64,000 nucleotides of DNA from Juglans regia. Its lineage: Eukaryota > Streptophyta > Magnoliopsida > Fagales > Juglandaceae. The stretch spans positions 10,902,847 through 10,966,846 of the forward strand of contig NC_049914.1 of the NCBI RefSeq assembly GCF_001411555.2, read 5' to 3'. The notes under the pieces are model-generated. The model searched no databases, was not told the DNA's origin, and saw only the letters and a program-made list of their open reading frames with translations. Positions 22,506-38,700 of this stretch are shown piece by piece (positions within the stretch are counted from its first letter, which is position 1; every line of letters begins with the position of its first letter). Position numbers and translations under genes: made by a program.

Positions 22506-23113
22506 TTGACAAGAATTAATCTGGAAAGCAGCCACTATTTGAGAGCAGCTATTTTGTACACCCTACATAACATCATCCAAACCACACATTTTGAGAGAGA
22601 GGAAGAGGTGGAGAGTGAGACAAAGAGACCGAGACAGAGCTGGAGGGCTTGCGTGTGCGACAGAGAGGGAGAGAGGTTGGCTCAGAGGTGCTCAGGGAGG
22701 TGCTCGGTAGGGCTAGAACCGACGCACGATGGCGATAGGGCCGTCTGTGGAATTTTATGGGTAGTTTGCGTGTGCGATAGAGAGGGAGAGGGGACGGCTC
22801 GGAGGTGGCTGGGTCTGCGAGAGGTAGTAGCCGGTGTAAGGTGGTGGAGGTGCGGTGGCCGCGTACGGTGGCACAAGTGGAGAGAAATGGGTGAAACCCA
22901 TTTCGGTTGGGTTACCACAGGGGAGAGAGAGAGCTGTGTGAAGGGAGATCGGTAGTAGCTGGCTTGGTTGTCAACTTGAGGGGGAGTTGTCGGTAGTAAT
23001 GGTGAGGCTGGGCGGCCTCGGGCTGGACTGGAATCGGGCTGAAGGAGAATCGGATGAGGGGAGAGAGAGAGAAAAAGTGAGGAAAGGGAAAGAGATTGAA
23101 AAAAAAAAATCAA
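22506..23113. other. GA/GT-rich block of unknown origin with open frames on both strands
   Basis: Frames are open on the plus strand (22506-22955) and the minus strand (23113-22682). Both have strongly biased composition, and the phrase gcgtgtgcgayagagaggga occurs twice (22650, 22767). The block abruptly raises GC content in an AT-rich setting upstream of MPK3. I recognise no protein family. It may be a transposon fragment or a degenerate transcribed leader. Confidence 0.3.
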
Positions 23114-23539
23114 AAGATCAAAAATAACTACGTAGTGTATACATTATGTGCACAACTATAATGACCGCTACGAAGCACTACTCAATTGACAATATTTCAA
23201 TCAGTAAATGGAGTCAACTAAATCCGACGGCTCGTAATCCTTAACACATGACAAAAGCCCTTTCGGCCCAGTTTTTAATTATTTAAAATTATTCGTCGTT
23301 TTTTGACTGTTAGCATGGTCGTTTAAACTTTAAAGAAGGATGGCCGTTGAACAGATTTAACTAATATCAACCGTCGATTAGAGGCGGCTGGAATCTCAGC
23401 CCTCGATGCCTGTCCAAACGCGTTGCGTTGCCGTTTCTTCTTATTATTTTTTTCTTCCCTTTCCCTCTCGCGCGTTTCCGATCTCCTTCCTCGCATCCGC
23501 TCCGAACTCGGGCATAGACGAAAGCCTCTTAAGTCTCAG

Positions 23540-23678
23540 ATTGTCCTTTTAAATACTCTCGCTCGCTCTCTGTACTTTGAATTATTCTTCCTCACACTTT
23601 TTCTACTCAGCCTTCAGAGCCATAAAGTTTCGCATAGAGAGGTATAAACACAGAGAGAGAGAGAGAGAGAGTTTGGAG
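23540..23678 (+). promoter_or_regulatory. Core promoter and 5' leader of the MPK3-like gene
   Basis: A TATA-like tttaaata at 23548-23555 lies about 125 bases before the ATG. The leader is CT-rich, then contains a (GA)n run at 23652-23671 directly before gtttggagATGG. The transcription start is not observable from sequence alone. Confidence 0.4.
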
Positions 23679-28331
<4,653 letters not shown>

Positions 28332-28625
28332 TCAAAAAATGTCTTTGTTCTTGGTCACAGATTGTACAATGTACACCTGCGTTTATTCTATTTCAACTGT
28401 AACATTACTTTGGTGTGTCTGCTGATATTACACAAATGACTGTCCATCAGCTGAGTTCAGCCTCTAAATTTATTTTTGAGGCCAGTCCACTAGCAAGGTG
28501 TTTTTTCATTTTTTTTTTTCTCTTTTCTTTCTAGAACTTGTATCCCACTTTCTTTGATGTGCTAAATCTTTATTTTGTATATAGGATCCAGTGTAACTCA
28601 TAACCAATGAGTTAATAAAAATTGA
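28332..28625 (+). terminator. 3' UTR and probable polyadenylation region of the MPK3-like gene
   Basis: T-rich sequence follows the stop at 28329-28331. An AATAAA in gagttaataaaaattg near 28613 is the most plausible poly(A) signal. Confidence 0.4.
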
Positions 28626-28639
28626 CTATTGTTTTGTTC

Positions 28640-29166
28640 TTTTCCTGTTTGAAGAATCATGAGTTCCTACAGTCCAAATCTTTTGTAGAATTCTATAAAT
28701 GATAAGATTTTTGTAACATTCTTGATAGCAAGAACACTGCTTGGAATGAACACAAAACCCCAAGAATAGCAAGAGCAGATAAGAAAGAATGCGTAGAACA
28801 CGAACATAGAAATGATCAATCGCAAGATTCCATTAATATACCTTGACAGGGAATTTTTGAGGAACTCCCAAACTTCCAAAACTCAAAGCTCAAATGATCA
28901 AAGATGGAAGTTCTACACAGGCCATGCAACTGCTTTTTTACTCGCCGAGCATGAAAGGAAATCTCAAAATGCAGAGGCTAAAACATAAAACGCACCTTAT
29001 AACTCCTAACAATCAAAACACCTCGTTTAACTAAACTTCACTCAGGACTCAAACACATTAAATGACATACAATTCTACTTAAAAAAATGCAGTTTATCAA
29101 TTAAAGGACAACTTGCTACAAGTCGTATACTTCCAAAGACTCCCCATTTCACTAATTCAACAACAG
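28640..29166. other. Intergenic DNA
   Basis: No recognisable gene. A minus frame at 28667-28879 is hydrophobic but lacks any family motif. Confidence 0.35.
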
Positions 29167-29169
29167 TTA

Positions 29170-29389
29170 GGGCAGGTTTGGGAGGTGAGATGAAAATTTT
29201 GTATTTTGTTTTAGTGTTTAAAATATTATGTTTTAGTATTATTATTGTGTTGGGATTTGAAAAAGTTAAATTGGAATTTGAAAAAGTTGAATTGTTTATT
29301 ATATTTTGTATAGAGATTTGAAAAAGGTATAATGATGAGATGAGATGAGATGAGAATTTTGTATCTCATCCCACTCTCCAAACCTGCCC
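29170..29389. mobile_element. Tourist-like (PIF/Harbinger) MITE, 220 bp
   Basis: Terminal inverted repeats GGGCAGGTTTGG and CCAAACCTGCCC are perfect over 12 bp. The flanks are TTA on both sides (29167-29169, 29390-29392), the 3-bp duplication of PIF/Harbinger elements. The body has gatgagatgagatgag near the right end and no coding capacity. Confidence 0.88.
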
Positions 29390-29499
29390 TTAAAGTTGTT
29401 ATTCTTCAATTTGCTTCTCATCACCCTTCTGCTACAATTCTTCCCATAGCAACACATCACCCTTCACCTCATCACAGCCACAACCACTCATCTTCTCTT

Positions 29500-31810
29500 C
29501 AAGATCTTGCCCCAAGCACTCGGGACAATCTCCACCTCTTCAAGGCCTTGCCCCCCAAGCACCCGGGACAACTATAAAACAGTGCCCACCAAAGGAGGGT
29601 ACAAAGACCTCAGTTTGTACAATAACTCCCACAAGTTATCCTCCATTTAAGTTCCTACCCACTTAACCAATACCTCAGTAGCAGCATGATTACCTACTTT
29701 CTTCATTCTTCTCTCATGAATCCTTTCAGGCTCGGGTTGAATAGTACCTCTATCATCAACTGGAGGAAGAGTAGGCAAAGGGGAAATCTGGTCCCCTTAA
29801 TTTCTTCTTAAGACATGACACATGGAAAACTGGATGAATTTTCAATGTGGGTGGTAAATTCAACTTATAAGCAATTGAGCCAATCTTTTGAATGACTTGA
29901 AAAAGACCATTGTGTCGAGCGGCAAGTTCATGTTGTGCCTCATGGCCACTGATTTCTGCCTATAAGGCTGGAGTTTAAGAAAAACCCAATCCCCTTGCTC
30001 AAAAGTTCTTTCTGATCTCTTCCTATTAGCATACACTTTCATTCTGTCTTGAGCCTTTTTCAAGTTTTCTTTCAAAAAAGCAAAATATGTTCTCTAGTCT
30101 TCAGGTGTTGATCTACTATAGCATTAGCAGTAGTACCTGCCACATAAGAGAGTAATCTTGGTAATGGCATCCCATATAAGGGTTGAAATGGAGAAACTCC
30201 TGTGGAGGAATGCACAATTGTATTATAATGTCACTCAGCCATTGGCAACCAAGTATTCCATCTTCTTGGTTTAGATCCAGTATATGCTCTCAGATAAGCT
30301 TCAACAGTTTTATTTAATGCCTCAGCTTGACCATCAGATTGAGGATGGTAAGTTGAGCTCATAGCCAAGATGATACCTTGCATTTTAAAGAGCTCTTGTC
30401 AAAACAAGCTTGTAAAAATCGCATCATGATCTGAGACAATGGTCCTAGGCAGACCATGAAGCTTGAAAACCCTAGAAAAAAATACTTTTGCCACTTTAGA
30501 TGTTGTATATGGGCGAGACATAGAAAAGAAATGACCAAACTTGGTCAACTTGTCCACCACAGTTAAAATAACAATCATACCATTAGAACCATGAAGCCCC
30601 TCAATGAAGTCCATGGCAATATCAAGCCAAGGACTTGGAGGAATAGCCAAGGGTTGGAGTAAACCTTCTAGCAGCACATTTTCAGAATTAATCACTTGAC
30701 AAATCTAACATTCTTTCACCACTCTCCTGATATCCTTCCTCATATCAGGCCAATAAAAATCAAACTTAGCCTTTTGTAGAGTCTTATGATAACCAAGGTG
30801 AACTGCTTTTGGACTATAGTGGATGCGCTGCAATACTCTTCTCTGAAATAAGGAACCATGAACTATAACTAGTTTCCCTTTCCTAAGAGAAGCCCCTGTT
30901 GTAGAGAAAAAATCTTTAGGAACCTGCTCACCTTTTTGCATGCATCAATCAAGTAATCTCGAAAGATCCCAAATAACTCTGCTTAAGATCATTTATCCAC
31001 ACAGTAATAGGAAATGAAATCAGGGCCAAGGTAGTTGAATCCTCTTCCATCTTTCTAGAAAGTGTATCAGCCACTTTATTATCTCTCCCTATCTTGTACT
31101 CAACTTTAAAGTCATAACCCATGAGTTTCGAAATCCATTTATATTGTGCTTCTATAGCCATTTTCTGTTCCAACAAATGCTTCAAAGCTTACTGGTCAGT
31201 TTTGATTTTAAAGGGCTGACCCAACAAGTATGGTTTCCACTTCCCCACTGCACTCACAAGTGCCAAAAAGTCTTTCTCATAAGTTGATAAGAGTAAAGTT
31301 TTTACCCTTAAGAGCCTTACTAAAAAAGGCTATAGGTTGGCTGTTCTGCATCAACACAGCCCCCAATCCAACCCTTGAGGCATCACATTTAATTGTAAAC
31401 TCTTGGGAGAAATTTGGCAGCTTCAAAATAAGAGGGTGAGCTACAACATTCTTGAGCTGTATAAAAGCTTCCTCAGCTTCATTAGACCATCTAAAACCAT
31501 TCGTTTTCAACAATAAGGTCAATGGGGTAGCTATTGAACCATAGTTCTTAATGAACTTTCTGTAATATCTAGTTAGGCCTAGAAAACCTCTCAAAATCTT
31601 AACTATTTTAGGAATATGGCACTCAATCATAGTTGATATCTTAGTAGTGTCTGCTTTAAGACACTTTAACTCCCTCCCTAGAAATAATGTGGCCTAAATA
31701 ATCCACTTTCATCATACCAAATCTACATTTAGATATTTTAGCAAACAAAGTATGTTTCTGTAAAGCATAGAGCACTGTCTTCAAATGCACAAGATGTTGA
31801 GTTAGAATCT
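29500..31810 (-). mobile_element. Degenerate Ty3/gypsy chromovirus pol fragment
   Basis: Minus strand, in order: the RT end with YLGHIISREGVKV (about 31700), the RT connection and RNase H start (FLGLTRYYRKFI, FTIKCDASRVGLGAVLMQ; 31630-31277), RNase H (YKIGRDNKVADTLSRK; 31185-30949), and the integrase zinc region (VHLGYHKTLQKAKFDFYWPDM). The integrase core follows (30695-30399; MDFIEGLHGSNGMIVILTVVDKLTKFGHF), then the [19 protein letters not shown] block (30075-29860) and a worn chromodomain-like stretch (VLVKWVG) near 29670. Frameshifts and stops separate the parts. No LTRs were found; the fragment ends abruptly near 31810. Confidence 0.87.
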
Positions 31811-32490
31811 ATTTGTTATGAACTCACTAGGTAGAACTCACTCTTAAAAATCAGCTTACAAGAAAAGGGTGTCTAGGGACTTATAAACCATCAAACAATC
31901 CCATACTTTTCTAGCAGTATAGGCCCCACATAAATCTTCAGTGTTTTGTCTTTCGCTCTACCAATTTGACCAGTTAATTCGGGCAAGGGATTGAGGACTT
32001 TCTTGATTTACATGTTTTAATGCTGCTGTACACGACCTTTTCATCTGACATATGTTGATTTTATGTTTTTGAAAATAACTCTCCGAACCCTTATAATAAT
32101 ATTAATTCAAAATTTTGAATAGAATCTCCAAAGGAAGTAAAAAAATAAAAAACAAAAATGAACAAAAACCTTAGCTCCGCTCAATTTCTATGCCAATTTT
32201 ACCTTTCTACAACAACACTTGGTTTTGTTCTTAGAAGATCACCGCCATACCCATAGATTATTATCAATGCCCCATTATCCATATATCATGAATCCAACAG
32301 TAACTAATACATGAAGTGTTCGAATTTAGTAATAGCAGTTTCATGCTGCACATCCTTATTTTTAGATATTTGCGGTGTTTAGTCTCGGCTGTAGATTCAT
32401 TCATCAAGGAGCTCAGCTTCAAATTGACCTAATTACTAAATGGGGAAAAAGAATTCCACTACCAAATTCATATTAAATCAGAAAATTTCT
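31811..32490. other. Intergenic DNA
   Basis: No gene, RNA or clear repeat seen. Composition is ordinary for the window. Confidence 0.35.
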
Positions 32491-35107
32491 TGTAACACCC
32501 CCATCCCCTAGATTTAAGAATAACATCACTTTTAGAAATTTAGGGACCCAAAATGCTACTAACCTTTAAAATCATTTACGTAGAAGCATAATATAAAATA
32601 TTCTATAATTTAAAATAAACATAAAAACTGTCTAGGCCTCTATTTCGTCTTCTCGAGTCAAGTTTCATCCTGCAATATCTTTTTCAAATTGACAATAATA
32701 TGGGGTGATTAAAATATTTAAAATATACTAAAAAATAAGAAGAATACTTATACATCATGCAATAAAAATAATATAAATATAGAATCTTTTTGAAAAACAT
32801 GCATAATTAAAACGTATACCAACATAAACATGTAACATGAATTATACATAACTCGTTGAACTTATCTTTCTATTTTTTTAATGGCCAGCACACCTTAACC
32901 CCCGTGTGTAGGGTTGTGTGCCAATTCCATTGTCTGTGGCCACAAAGGGAACTACTTAACTTATCATAACATATATTATGGTGGACCACGCTTAGGTTCA
33001 TGACTTGCACATCCACTAGGGGTGTAAACTCAAACCGAAAAATCAGAAAATCGGTCCAGATCGGATTGAACCGGACCGATTTTACCAGTTTTGAACCTGT
33101 CCGGTCCGGAACCGGTTTTTAAAATATAAAAACCGACCGGTTCTGGTTCCGGGATTTTTTGGCCCAGACAGAATCGGACCGGACCGGTTGATTAAAAAAA
33201 ATAAAAAATAATATTTTTATATATAAGTTTTATATATAATGTATAATTATAAATTTTTATGTGAAATTTTATATATAATATATATATTCATATATGAAAT
33301 AATTTTTTATTATAATTAATTTATAAATTATTACATAAAATGTTAATACTAAATCACTAAAAGTTTATAACTAATACTAATATATAACTTATAAATATAC
33401 CAATAGTCTAATATTAATATTATTATATAGTCTAATATATTAATAAAAATATAAAACAGTTTTTTTTTAAATCAAAAATTTTTTTTATAAACAAATTTTT
33501 AATGACAAATTGTGAAACTTACATTTTAAAAAAATCAGAAAATTGGACTGGACCGAACCGGAAACTGGTAAAACCGGAAGTACTGGTTTAGGAGGGTAAC
33601 CAGTGCGTAATCGGTTTTGAAAAATACAAAACCGGTACATACCGGTTCAGATCTAGATTTTATCCAAAACTGAATCGGACCGGACCGGTTACACCCCTAA
33701 CATCCACCCATTATTGCATTGTTACAATGCATCTCTTATGACCATTCTTAAAAGCTTTTTTCATAACTTATCTTTTATCATTCTTAACATGATGCATGTA
33801 TATACATAATGACATAACTTATCATAATCATAAATAAAAACATATAATAACATGATATTGAAATTCACTTTCATCATTTCATAGCTTGGTACATAAAAAT
33901 TGGCTTTCAACAAAAAGTCATACCTACATAGTACTTTAAAAACATCATTTACCTTAATGTAAGAATATGATCATGCTACTTACATATTTTATAAAATATG
34001 TGCGACAATGAAGGGTGCGATCATATTACTTACATAATGTAAAAACATCTGACAATGAAGGGAATGATCATAATACTTACCTTGCAACTTTGGACATCAA
34101 TTAGCACATTGACAATCACCTAGTAAATAAATATGTAATCACATCAATTTATAATCTCACATGCCATACTTTAAAGACTAAACCTTCTCTAGTTGCACTA
34201 CCCGAATACCTATTAAGGTTCTAAATATTCAATTTGCCCTTAAGTTTTGGTAGATCACTTTAATCATATTAGTTCATCATCCTTCATCATTCATCATTCA
34301 TCCTTCATCATAATTCATACCTATGTACTCTAAGATCTTCAAACAAGCCTTTACTACATGTCACTTGAATTGCTCATGATGTCTCTTTGTAAAATCTGTC
34401 CCTATGTTTAAACCATCAAAATCGTGGGTCCAAGTCCTCAAACATGTACGATTTTATTCAAATAACTATCCTATATGTGTGCTTGTCCAATCCCGTGTAT
34501 AAAGATGTATTTTTAATGCCATAAAACCTCATTCTAAGCCCTTTATGAAATCCGAATTTTACTAACTTCATATGATCTCATGGCATTTGTTTAACATACC
34601 TATCATTAAAAGAGAAAAGGAGAGAGGGAGAAAGTTACCTAAAGGAAAAGATTGATCCTAAGGTTGGGTTAAAGTACCCGATTTGGAGTACACGGCTTGG
34701 ATAAGTGGTTTGGATCTTGATCTTCTTTCTTAGGGTATGGTGTGAGCATCATAGCAAGGGTTAAGGGGCTTAGAGTCTTTGGTTAGCACAAATATAAGAG
34801 AATTTTGTGGCCTTGGAGGGGCTTTACTTGGGGCTCATTTAATGATGGGTAGGCTCTCTTATGAGGTCTATAAATAGAGTTTGGAGGGTGTAGAATCTAA
34901 GTGGTGTAATACGTCTTAATGTTGTGCGTTTAATAGTGTTTGAATGTGATTTAGAGTCATAGTTGTCCTAGGAGTTGTGGTTGCCTTAGGAGTTGTGTTT
35001 GACTTAGGAGTTATGGTTAGAGTAGGAATAGATGACTTGTAATTAGAGTAGAACTAGACTTAGCTTGCAACCAAAAGTGTAGTGCAAGCAAGTTTTGGGT
35101 ATAACAT
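32491..35107 (+). repeat. Possible solo LTR of a large gypsy element
   Basis: It starts TGTAACACCCCCATCCCC, a common opening of large plant gypsy LTRs, and a candidate end ggtataaca lies at 35099-35107. No target duplication is visible, so the right boundary is a guess. Inside are the hAT-type MITE at 33017-33699, imperfect repeats of about 50-60 bp at 33958-34085 (gacaatgaaggg, then atgatcat...acttac), and a 'taggagttgtg' repeat of about 21 bp at 34968-35018. No coding frame. Confidence 0.4.
33017..33699. mobile_element. hAT-type MITE, CCGGTCCGG-rich family, copy 2
   Basis: Ends TAGGGGTGTAA and TTACACCCCTA are perfect inverted repeats. The flanks are identical ACATCCAC (33009-33016, 33700-33707). 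It is an inverted relative of the copy at 52644-53294, sharing the AT-rich core with 'ctaatattaatatta'. Non-coding, 683 bp. Confidence 0.9.
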
Positions 35108-35789
35108 TGTAGGCTCACTTTCATGGGCTATATGGGTTTAGTAATGATAGGTATAAGTTGAAGTTCCATGCAAATTGTTTTTATAAAAAAGTGAGTTATA
35201 TTGATAAAAAAATAATTTTTTTATAATTTTTTAAAATGATATTTATTTTTTTATAAAGACTTGTGCAATTTTAAAGCTTGTAAAAATCATTTATCTAATC
35301 ATAATACAAACTCGGCCCTCTAAAATATATTTATGTCTCTACCATGCGACAAACGCCTTTTCTTCCTTATTTTTTGTCATTCTATTTCTTTTTTTCTTTT
35401 TTTTTTCTTTCTCCAAAAGAGAAGATGAGGACGACCAACACAGCTATCTTTCCTGCACGTGAGCATAAGAGCTCCTCTCCGATTCTATTTCCTCTTCCAT
35501 TTGTGAGTTAAAATTGTAAAATCCAATCTCTACTCCATTTCTAGTTTTATTTATTTTTACAGCCCTTGCATTATTAATTTTGGATAAATGATTTTTGTTA
35601 ATATGTAATATTTGATGACAACTCTTTGTTTGGATGATTTCTTTTTTCTTTTTTAATTTCTGCCTATCTTTTTTGAGTTATTTATTTTGTATTTGTATAT
35701 TTTGTTTTTAATTCGTTTTTTATTTAATAGTTTCCGTACGCGCTCTCTCTCAAACTCGCAACGTTAGGGTTCCTTTTTGGTTTTCGAAC
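35108..35789. other. Upstream region of the zinc-knuckle gene
   Basis: AT-rich sequence with T-rich tracts and a CT-rich leader from about 35730 (gctctctctcaaactcgc). No TATA box stands out. The ATG at 35790 follows tttcgaac. Confidence 0.35.
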
Positions 35790-38700
35790 ATGGGGAGGAT
35801 GGAGAGGCAGAAGGCGAAACTTGATCTCGACGAAGACGGCAAAACAGATGATGCTCGAAAGTCTTCATATTCGGTGGTGGTATTGAGCAGCAGCGACGAC
35901 GAGGAAGCGAACGAGGATCTGAGCCTGAAGATCGTCGAGAAGGCCTTGTTAACGCGTGCGTCAAAGCTGGTTGCGGAAGATACTGTTCCGGATGGAACTC
36001 AAGGCTATAATGGTGGCGGTGGATCTTCTGGTGTTGTCACTCTGTCTTCCTCTTCTGCGTTGGAAGAAGAGGTTGTTGAAGTCCCCAGTGGCAGTGACGG
36101 AATTGTTGGTTCGGTTACTGTTAATTTGGGGAAAAGGAAGGTTGTGAAGAGGGAGAGGAGGAAAAAGATTAAGAAGACGGCAACTGCAGATAAGACTGTG
36201 AGTACATTACATCTTTGGCTCTGTTCTTTTTCGGCTAATATTGCATCAATGAAAAGTTTTACAAGCGCCTTTTTCTTTTTGGCTTCTCTCAGACACCGGT
36301 TGTTTTGCTCGGAAAATTACGAGGGTTTTTTTTTATAGGATTAAGATTAGTATGTTAATTCCCCGACAAAAGGTTGCCCTCCTATGCTCTTATGATCAAG
36401 GAATTTAGGTGGAGAAAATTTAAATGTTTTCTTTATAGGTCTCCAAAGTTAAATTCTCGGTTGTCCAACATCTTGAATGAAGTATTTTTTTTAGTCTAGG
36501 TTGAGTTAGCGATATCGTTTTTGGGAGCTAAGGAATATAATTTATTAAGTTCCTAACAGAGGAAAAAATGTTCGTTTTGGCTTCCGTGATGTAGTTTCTT
36601 TGTTTCAGAGAAGTCACGAGAATTCGAGTTTGCTCTGTCTCATACTTGCACATATATATTGTTGTAGGTCATTGTTGCAAAAGACGAAGAGAAGGAAGAG
36701 GTGGTCAATGCCTCTGATCTTGTTGAGTTCGTGGAACCAAATGCTGTTGAAATAACTGACAACATTGTGTTCCGGAAGCTTCTTGTGAGTTTATATATTT
36801 GCTTTGAATATTAATCTTGAAAATACAATTACATATGAAGCCTTACTTTGTTATTTCTGTTATTTCCATTGTCTCAGCGGGGGCCAAGGTATTTTGATCC
36901 TCCAGATAGCAGTTGGGGAACATGCTTTAAATGTGGGGAAGAAGGTCATTCAACAGCGAACTGTACGACAGTTAAGAGAAGGAAGCCATGCTTTGTTTGT
37001 GGGAGTTTAGAGCACACGGCAAAGCAATGTTCAAAGGTGCATGGGAAAGGAATTGAAGCTACACTTACTTTTTATGATTATATTAGAATATTTTAGCCTC
37101 TAGGTGTTCTCTAACATGCCTGAGTTGAATTAAGGCCCCTTTTTTTTTCCTTTCTCTCTTTATAATATTTCTGAGTGGCTTCGGATAATACTTGAACTTT
37201 CCATTGGAATAATTATTTTCTGCAGTAATAGTTCTTGTTTTCTTCATCATTTTCATGATCATCCGGGGTTGTACCCTTGAGTGATTGGGAAATGGCAGAA
37301 CCTCAATTATGCCGCCTCTCCCATTTCTTGGTTTGAAATGCTCTGAATTATTTTACATTCAAGGATAACCTTTAGCAAAACATATCCGTGTGACCGTGCC
37401 CCCATTTAATAAAAAAATGCTTAAATCCTAGTTCTGTCCAATGTGTGTGGTGTGTGCACTCAGAAACGCCAATATAGAAAAAGTGAAAGCACACAGACGC
37501 GCTTTTACCCTAAAGTTATATGTATATGCAATACATGCATGCGTGTTATGTGTAGACAAGTTTGCACATGAGTGAACGAGCATGGTTGCATATATAGTGC
37601 ATTTTTACTCACTTTTTTATTTATTTGTAGGGACAAGATTGCTTTATCTGCAAAAATGCTGGCCACCGAGCTAAAGACTGTCCAGAAAAGCACAAGGGTG
37701 GTTCTTCAAGTTCAAAAGTTTGTTTAAAATGTGGGGATTCTGGACATGATATGTTTTCATGTAGGAATGATCCTTCAACTGATGATCTCAAGGTTTCTTA
37801 CATGCCATTTTTCTGTTATTTGCTAGAGGTTTATGACTTTATTTCATATCAATTTGAACAAAAATTGGTTTGAATTCTAAAATTCTTGGTCAATAGTTAA
37901 TGTTTTGTCTCTTATTTGCTTAATCAGGGAATACAATGTTATATCTGCAAGAGATTTGGCCATTTATGTTGTGTCAGCTCTGCTAATACTAGCCAAAGAG
38001 TAATTTCTTGTTACAGATGTGGTCAATGGGGCCATACTGGCCTGGTAAGTTATATGCTATGTTTTAAATGACCTCTACCTTTTTGGGCGATGCAAGTGTG
38101 CATGCATGTGCTTGTTGCCTTATCTTCTGGAATATGGTTGAACATTGAAGTTGATATGAGAATCGTAAAATGCTTATTGACTTATTCATTACTTAAAAAC
38201 ACTTATGGACTTATTCATTACTTAAAAACACTTATTGACTTATTCATTACTTATCAAAAGGTAAAAGAAAAAAAAAGAACACTTGTTGACTTATTGAAAC
38301 ATAGTTATTCGCATAAGAATGATAAGCTCAGGTAGATAATAATGGATAGGTGTTGTTGCTCTTGTATATGTCCTGTGTACTTGGGCTATGCTTTTTTCTC
38401 TCATTAATAGAACTCATCTTTTCTGATCCAAAATAGAAGAGTGATACGCTCAAGCAATCTTGTCTTTGTTGTTTCCATTTGGTGTTTCAGTTTTGTGTAA
38501 TATAATCTTATCTATATACTATGAAATCAAATCAGGAAATTGAAGAATAAAGGGAGGGCATTGTGAAGGTGATCTTGTAGTGGGATGTTCGGGTAGAGGA
38601 TTAGTTTTATGGAAACAATGGGCTGGGGTTGGGGAGGTGTGTTACATTCCAATTCAAGCTTGGTGTATTTTGGGTAGGTTTCATGGGATTTTTGGGTCTT

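Noticed and set aside
22506..22955. 149-codon frame as a gene
   Set aside because: Alternative-frame overlap, repeated phrases and no family resemblance. Recorded as an unknown block instead.
29350..29577. Histidine/serine/proline-rich plus frame
   Set aside because: It starts inside the Tourist-like MITE and runs antisense to the gypsy fragment.
35108..35210. End of the 32491 repeat further right than 35107
   Set aside because: No matching target duplication could be found for any end, so I kept the first plausible 'ataaca' end at low confidence.
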